A stretch of 64,000 nt of DNA, taken from contig JAOTON010001526.1 of the NCBI GenBank assembly GCA_034440635.1, positions 3,791,001 through 3,855,000 of the forward strand, written 5' to 3'. Shown here piece after piece: positions 58,229 to 64,000 of the stretch. Position 1 is the stretch's first letter; every line of letters starts with the position of its first letter. The stretch is from Lepas anatifera. Its lineage: Eukaryota; Arthropoda; Thecostraca; Lepadidae. The position numbers and the translations under genes were made by a program. The notes beneath the pieces were generated by a model. The model was not told the DNA's origin. It ran no database searches and worked only from the letters and a program-made list of their open reading frames with translations.

Positions 58229-60225
58229 CTGAGGGACAGCGAGAATCGTGAATGATGTAACTTTCCGAAACTATCCACGCTTCTGCCATCTGGTTGATAA
58301 CACAGGCCTTGGATAGATAGACACCTCATTTTCCGTCTGCTGGCAGACACTGGACTGCCATGTCCATAATCTGCTGTAAGAGTAAACACAAACACTCAGG
58401 AGTGTCAAATATCTGGAACCGATTGAGGAAATATTAGTCAAGGGCAGACACGTCGGTGTAGATTTCTTCTGGTCTGGTATCGTGAAGGACGGAAAGCTGA
58501 TAGGCACAGAAGATTTCAGACCTCCCACGATGGAAGCATTTGCTCTGACAGCTGTCATGTTGCGCAGAGCTCTTACAGCGGACAGGTTTCGACCACTTAC
58601 ACTGCCTGAGCGGATGCAGTTCTAGATCGTCAAAGACAGGGAGCGGGTCACGGTCAAAGGGCTTAACGAGAAGTCGTTGTAGCGTAAGTAGACCACAACT
58701 AAAGCACATTCCAATTACGAAAACACGTCAGCGTAGTTTCTAATCAACGCCTCATAAAAGAACCGCGTGTTTCAGAATTGATTGAATTACTACACCATCA
58801 TTTACTACACCATCATTTTGTTTATTTGTATCAGCGTAACCGAAATGGCCGTTTTCCTACCTCAGCGGGTGGGGCACGCGACATTGCCGCTAGGCGGTTG
58901 AATGGTGCCGTTAATTACGGCTGGTGGTACCGGAGAGTGACCGCGGTGCGTGCCGGAACACAGGTGAGGAGGCTGCTGCAGCCGCTGGCCGCGCCGCCGT
59001 CGGCCAGTTTATGGCTGCACTCACTCACCTTGGCACCCGGCCCAAGCGCGGGCCGCCACAGCCCCGACCACTGCGGCCCACTATACACACTACCGTAACG
59101 CGGCCCAACGCCATCTGGCCTTAAGCTTTTCCACAACAAGATGCCGAAGGTGCCACTTAATTGCTAAACCGCAAAACCTCAAATGTATGTAACTCACCGC
59201 AATTGTCGTCCACCCAAGTTTTTTTGTACTTTTGTCAAAGGCGATGACGTTGCACTTCTCCCTCCACGTCAAAAGACGTTAAAGGTGAAGACGTTGCTAC
59301 CCCGGCAACTTAAGCCCAAACACTGCTTCGAAAGAAATATAATCGAAAATTTTGGTCAGTGTGGCATCAAGTGCTGCAGAATGATAAAAGAATCTTTATA
59401 CATTAAGCATTGCCAATGATCCAGGATGCTGCGGTAAGTAAGCCAGCACAAAAACAGTTTTCCTGTAATGAAATAAGTCTCGGCATGTAGTAAGGAAGCA
59501 GGTCCAAACCTTTATTCCCCACCAATTTCTATCTGGTTTCACTGAATTTACGCCGCGTAAATATGTGAGTAGACGTCCAATGCTGCGGAGTCGACTGAGA
59601 GATACAAACCGACTACGGTGGAGAAAATGGTGTGTCGACGGTTATCAATTTCGCCGTTAGCAGTTGTCATGGTAATTATCGACTTGGTATAGACGATAAT
59701 CACTTAGCTTTACGCTAAATTTGATGCTGAAAGCAGTTATCTGGGATATAATTGGAACTCAGGAAGATTTCGACTTCGGTGAATTTTCTAGCAGGAACTG
59801 CTCCCCCCCGCTCGAATGGATGTAGTGGTGGTCCCACACAGACCTTTGGAGGCGGGCAGCAAACGCCACAAATCTTGAAAGACATTTTTGAAAACAATCT
59901 TAGGAAAATTCTTCGGTTTGGAGGGGCTTTCTGGGTCATAGCACAGATGCCTCTAAATATTCCACTTGAAAATATATCCTTATTTAGTCCAGAAAAGAAT
60001 AGCAGGTATTTTGTCGGTTCCGGAGTCCAAAACAACAATTTCTTAGCCGTAGGAAGAACCTCAACAAATAGAATATAACAAAACAGTTGGCAAGGAGAAA
60101 GCCTTGATGAACACTTGTATTTCGTATAAGTATCCATATGAAACCAATATATGTTTTCCTTAATTGAGGTTAAATTTTAGAATTTTGCTTCCGGTTCCTC
60201 ATTTCAACGACAAAGCCAAATAAAA
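58229..60225. other. Upstream of the first CLC exon found; nothing recognised
   Basis: I searched both strands for the missing CLC helices B and C and found none. A good donor (CCAAG|GTGAGT) on the minus strand near 59,029-59,034 follows an open stretch, but its translation does not resemble any CLC N-terminus. Confidence 0.4.
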
Positions 60226-60711
<486 letters not shown>

Positions 60712-61085
60712 AGTTATTGAATTCAACCGCAAATCGAGCCTTTACGAGTTTTTTCTCTGTCTTTTCTTTTTCTCTAAACACTTTTCTCGTTCCCTCTGCT
60801 AGTTGGAATATAAGGTCAGCAAATTGCATTGAAAATAGGTTATATTTAAATAAAGCTTTCGAATAACATTATTCATCATCAGTAGTACATATAAACAGGT
60901 TTCCTTGCACACTCCCTTCCTGTTTTATGCAGATCGTTTGAAATTCACGAGAACCAAAACATGTATTGCATTGGAGATAACTTTCAATTGAAGAGACCGA
61001 AAACACTTCCTATATCAAACAAAATCACTAACTCTTGACATTCTAAAACGATGCATAAGACAAATGCACCATTTGGCTTGAAGAT

Positions 61086-62336
61086 TTAATACAGCTCCAG
61101 GCATGTTGTTAATATCTTATTCTGTTTGTTGAGGTTGGGTTGTATCTCTCTAATTATGAGGGCTTCATAGATGGGTAGTTTTCGCCGGTCGGTAGTTTGT
61201 CGTATGGTGCGGGTGTTGTCGACCAAGTCCTTCCGGGTGATGTCGCGATTATGAAATCGTTTGTAGTGGTCTTTGGGGACTCCCATCTGCAGGTGCATAG
61301 TGAGCCTGCGTGATAGTGATGTTGTTGTGAGACCAACGTAGGTACCGGTTCCTCGAAGCTTGCAATCTCCGTACGGGCATTCAAACTGGTACACTACGTT
61401 GGTCTTCTTCAAGTCAGATGTTTTCTTGTTCAGGTTGTTTTTCATGATGAGTCGGCTAATCTTGGGATTTTGATAGAAGATGTTGAATTTCAATATCGTG
61501 TTGTCTTCTTTGCACTGGATGTTGGTGGCGATTATCCGCTTTATGACATTTTCATCGACTTTGTAGGAGGGAGACATTTGACTTTGTAGAAGAGAGCAAT
61601 CTCCCTCCTAGGATGTTGTTGGTGTTCTTGTCTCTTGAAGTTGTCGAGGCGTTTGGAAATTTCGTGATCAACGCCTGAATTTGTGTACCCATTGTTCACG
61701 AGTATTTGCTTGCAGCGCTGGAGCTCGAGATGAGTTTCGCCCCAGTCACTACAGTACTTGATTGCTCGGTGGATGAACGATCGTATTACACTCTGGGAGT
61801 ACCGTCCAGGACACTCACTTTTGCCGTTCATGCACTGTCCTGTGTCACTCGGTTTTCGGTAGACCTTAGTTGTCACTCCTTCGTTTGTTGCTGTGATGTC
61901 AATGTCTAAGAATGGTATTCTGCTGTTTGCACTAAGTTCTGTGGTAAACTTAAGGCTGGAGTTGTCTTGCATCTTTTTACGGATTTCTTCGAGCTGTTTT
62001 TCATCTTTTACGTCAACAAGGATGTCATCAACGTAGCGAAGGTAGAGAGTTGGTTTCACTTCGGTGGCTGACAAAACTTTGCTCTCTACATGGCACATGT
62101 AGGCGTTGGCAAATAAACATCCCAATGGGGATCCCATGGCAACGCCGTCGGTTTGGAGGTATAGTTTTCCATCTGGACCGCGGAAGGGCGCCTCGCTGGT
62201 ACACGCTGTCAGGAGCTGTTTCAAAATCCGGGGCGCCAGTTTTAGTGGTGATATGGTAGGATGGTTATACACCATTTCAGAAATGATGTTGATCGTCTCC
62301 TCTATGGGAACATTAGTAAATTTTTTTGCCGTTCGG

Positions 62337-62340
<4 letters not shown>
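61086..62340 (-). pseudogene. Penelope-like retroelement: truncated reverse transcriptase plus GIY-YIG endonuclease, frameshifted
   Basis: The upstream frame (to 61,541) begins at [10 protein letters not shown] next to a TA microsatellite. It carries [18 protein letters not shown] (RT motif B), [10 protein letters not shown] (motif C), RIPFLDIDI and the thumb region KVYRKPSDT. The downstream frame (61,577 to 61,086) overlaps it out of phase and carries NVVYQFECPYGDC and GTYVGLTTTSLSRRL, a GIY-YIG endonuclease. This RT/EN order defines Penelope-like elements. Motif A (D..SLFTNVP) is cut just after its catalytic Asp position, so the Asp is lost. That and the frameshift mean a dead copy. Confidence 0.85.
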
Positions 62341-62784
<444 letters not shown>

Positions 62785-62785
<1 letters not shown>

Positions 62786-63667
62786 GGTTATCACAGACAT
62801 AATGTGATATAGGTGAACACAGAGAAAGTTATTTAAGTTCTATTTAATTTACAAACGTTTCACTGTTGTACAGCTTCATCAGTGTAAGTACAAAATTACA
62901 CAAATATCAATACAAAATTACAAAGTTCAGCTTACCTCAGGACACAATATTTCAAACTGATTCGACAGGACATGATTTTGATTTTCATTTCTTTTCTTCT
63001 CAAGTTCTTGTGCTTAATGTTTTATGTTTTTTTCTTTTATAGCTAGTTTTGCCCCCAAGACGCCCAACTTACAAAACCTGACCGAAGGTTAGGTTTCGGA
63101 AGAACTGAAATGAAGGCCGCTTCGAGTGTTTTCCTAATCTGCTTGTTTTTCGTTTCGGCTAAAGCTTCAGAGCTATCAAATAAGTGGTCACATTTCTCTA
63201 TGTGAACTACTAACGCATTCGATGTTCTATGAAATCTAACGTCGCGCTTATGTTCCTGAATCCTTGTTTTCAAACCTCTGCCCGTTTCCCCTATATAAGA
63301 TTTTGAACATCCAGCACATGGAATGCTGTAAACTATGTTATTTTCAGAAGTAACCCTTTTTTATGTTTTATAATTTCTCCAGTCTTCACTCCTGAGACCG
63401 AATTTCGCCAGTCTTCGCCCCCACATTCAAACCTGAACGTGCTAAGAATTTTGAAATCGTAGTAGCTTCTTTCGAGTTCGGAATGGATACGTAGCGGTCT
63501 GATTTAGAATCGGGTTTTTTCTTGACGTGTTTTCCTTTATAAATCTTCTCTGCCTTTTGTTTGAGAATGAATAGCCACCCTCGGGGATATTTTAGTGTTT
63601 CAAACAGTGAAACGTTTGTAAATTAAATATAACTTAAATAACTTTCTCTGTGTTCACCTATATCACA

Positions 63668-63680
<13 letters not shown>
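62785..63680 (-). mobile_element. Second Penelope-like fragment with inverted terminal repeats
   Basis: The left end (ATAGGTGAACACAGAGAAAG, ATTTACAAACGTTTCACTGT) reappears inverted at 63,600-63,672. Between them lies an endonuclease fragment on the minus strand. Inverted pseudo-LTR arrangements are known for Penelope-like elements. Confidence 0.7.
63043..63350 (-). pseudogene. GIY-YIG endonuclease fragment of a Penelope-like element
   Basis: The minus strand encodes NNIVYSIPCAGC, then SYIGETGRGLKTRIQEHKRD and VVHIEKCDHLF, a typical GIY-YIG nuclease C-terminal part. The GIY-YIG type (YIGETGR) differs from the YVGLTTT type at 61,320, so two lineages are present. No reverse transcriptase accompanies it. 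Confidence 0.75.
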
Positions 63681-63732
<52 letters not shown>

Positions 63733-63797
63733 GAGAAGGAGGGAGAGAGAGAGAGAAGGAGGGAGAGAGAGAGAGAAGGAGGGAGAGAGAGAGAGAG
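63664..63797. repeat. (TA)n then (GA)n microsatellite
   Basis: TA to about 63,694, then about 100 bp of GA repeat with AAGGAGGG interruptions at regular ~26-bp spacing. Confidence 0.95.
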
Positions 63798-64000
63798 ATT
63801 AAACATTCTTGCCTCGCATGATTTTAACAGTAACCTGGCTTATAGGTACGGAGATGGTTCAGTTTTGAAACGGCAATTCGCCTGTACTCGCCACATTTGT
63901 CCACAAAGCCACACCACAACAGCTGTCACGCGCTGGAGACGTATTTGTCAGACTGTGGCCTTGCACTGACTCAGAGGATAGAAAAAGTATTCCAGTTCCC

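Noticed and set aside
58915..59139. Candidate first exon of the CLC gene with a good GTGAGT donor
   Set aside because: The translation shows no similarity to a CLC N-terminus and no membrane helix, so the donor alone is not enough.
59715..60137. Overlapping 140- and 108-residue frames on opposite strands
   Set aside because: Neither has a recognisable domain; probably chance openness.

Overview
This window looks like the terminal 64 kb of an arthropod chromosome. It opens with about 530 bp of (CCTAA)n, the C-strand of the TTAGG telomere repeat shared by most arthropods, in the orientation expected of a true left end. The genes are eukaryotic, with GT-AG introns. A crustacean is my best guess because the region is full of MITEs, microsatellites and Penelope-like retroelements, but nothing fixes the species.

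From about 0.5 to 31 kb I see no intact host gene. This stretch holds a 640-bp palindrome, degenerate minisatellites, a 158-bp satellite, arrays of a 20-bp palindrome, tRNA-like SINEs and many non-autonomous DNA transposons. Most of the transposons are flanked by TTAA and have GC-rich inverted ends; several are nested, and paralogous copies supply empty sites that order the insertions. Some carry dense AGGTCA half-sites. A second group starts TAGGGG(A)A/GAGTGGGG.

Two host genes are well supported, both on the minus strand. At 31.6-33.1 kb an uninterrupted 507-codon frame encodes a RING, B-box, coiled-coil protein ending in a divergent cyclophilin domain. From 38.8 to 58.2 kb lie 18 exons of a CLC chloride channel of the ClC-1/2/K (ClC-a) branch. 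All 17 splice junctions join in phase, giving about 1,070 residues from the GSGIP-type filter through both CBS domains to the stop. The N-terminal exons were not found and probably lie beyond 64,000.

The most unusual feature is in that gene. The 5' splice site after exon 6 is the first unit of a 28-bp minisatellite of about 33 copies, each repeating a CAG|GTCAGT-type donor and open in all three coding-strand frames.

From 60.2 to 63.8 kb there are TA, TG and GA microsatellites mixed with broken Penelope-like elements (reverse transcriptase, GIY-YIG endonuclease fragments and inverted terminal repeats).
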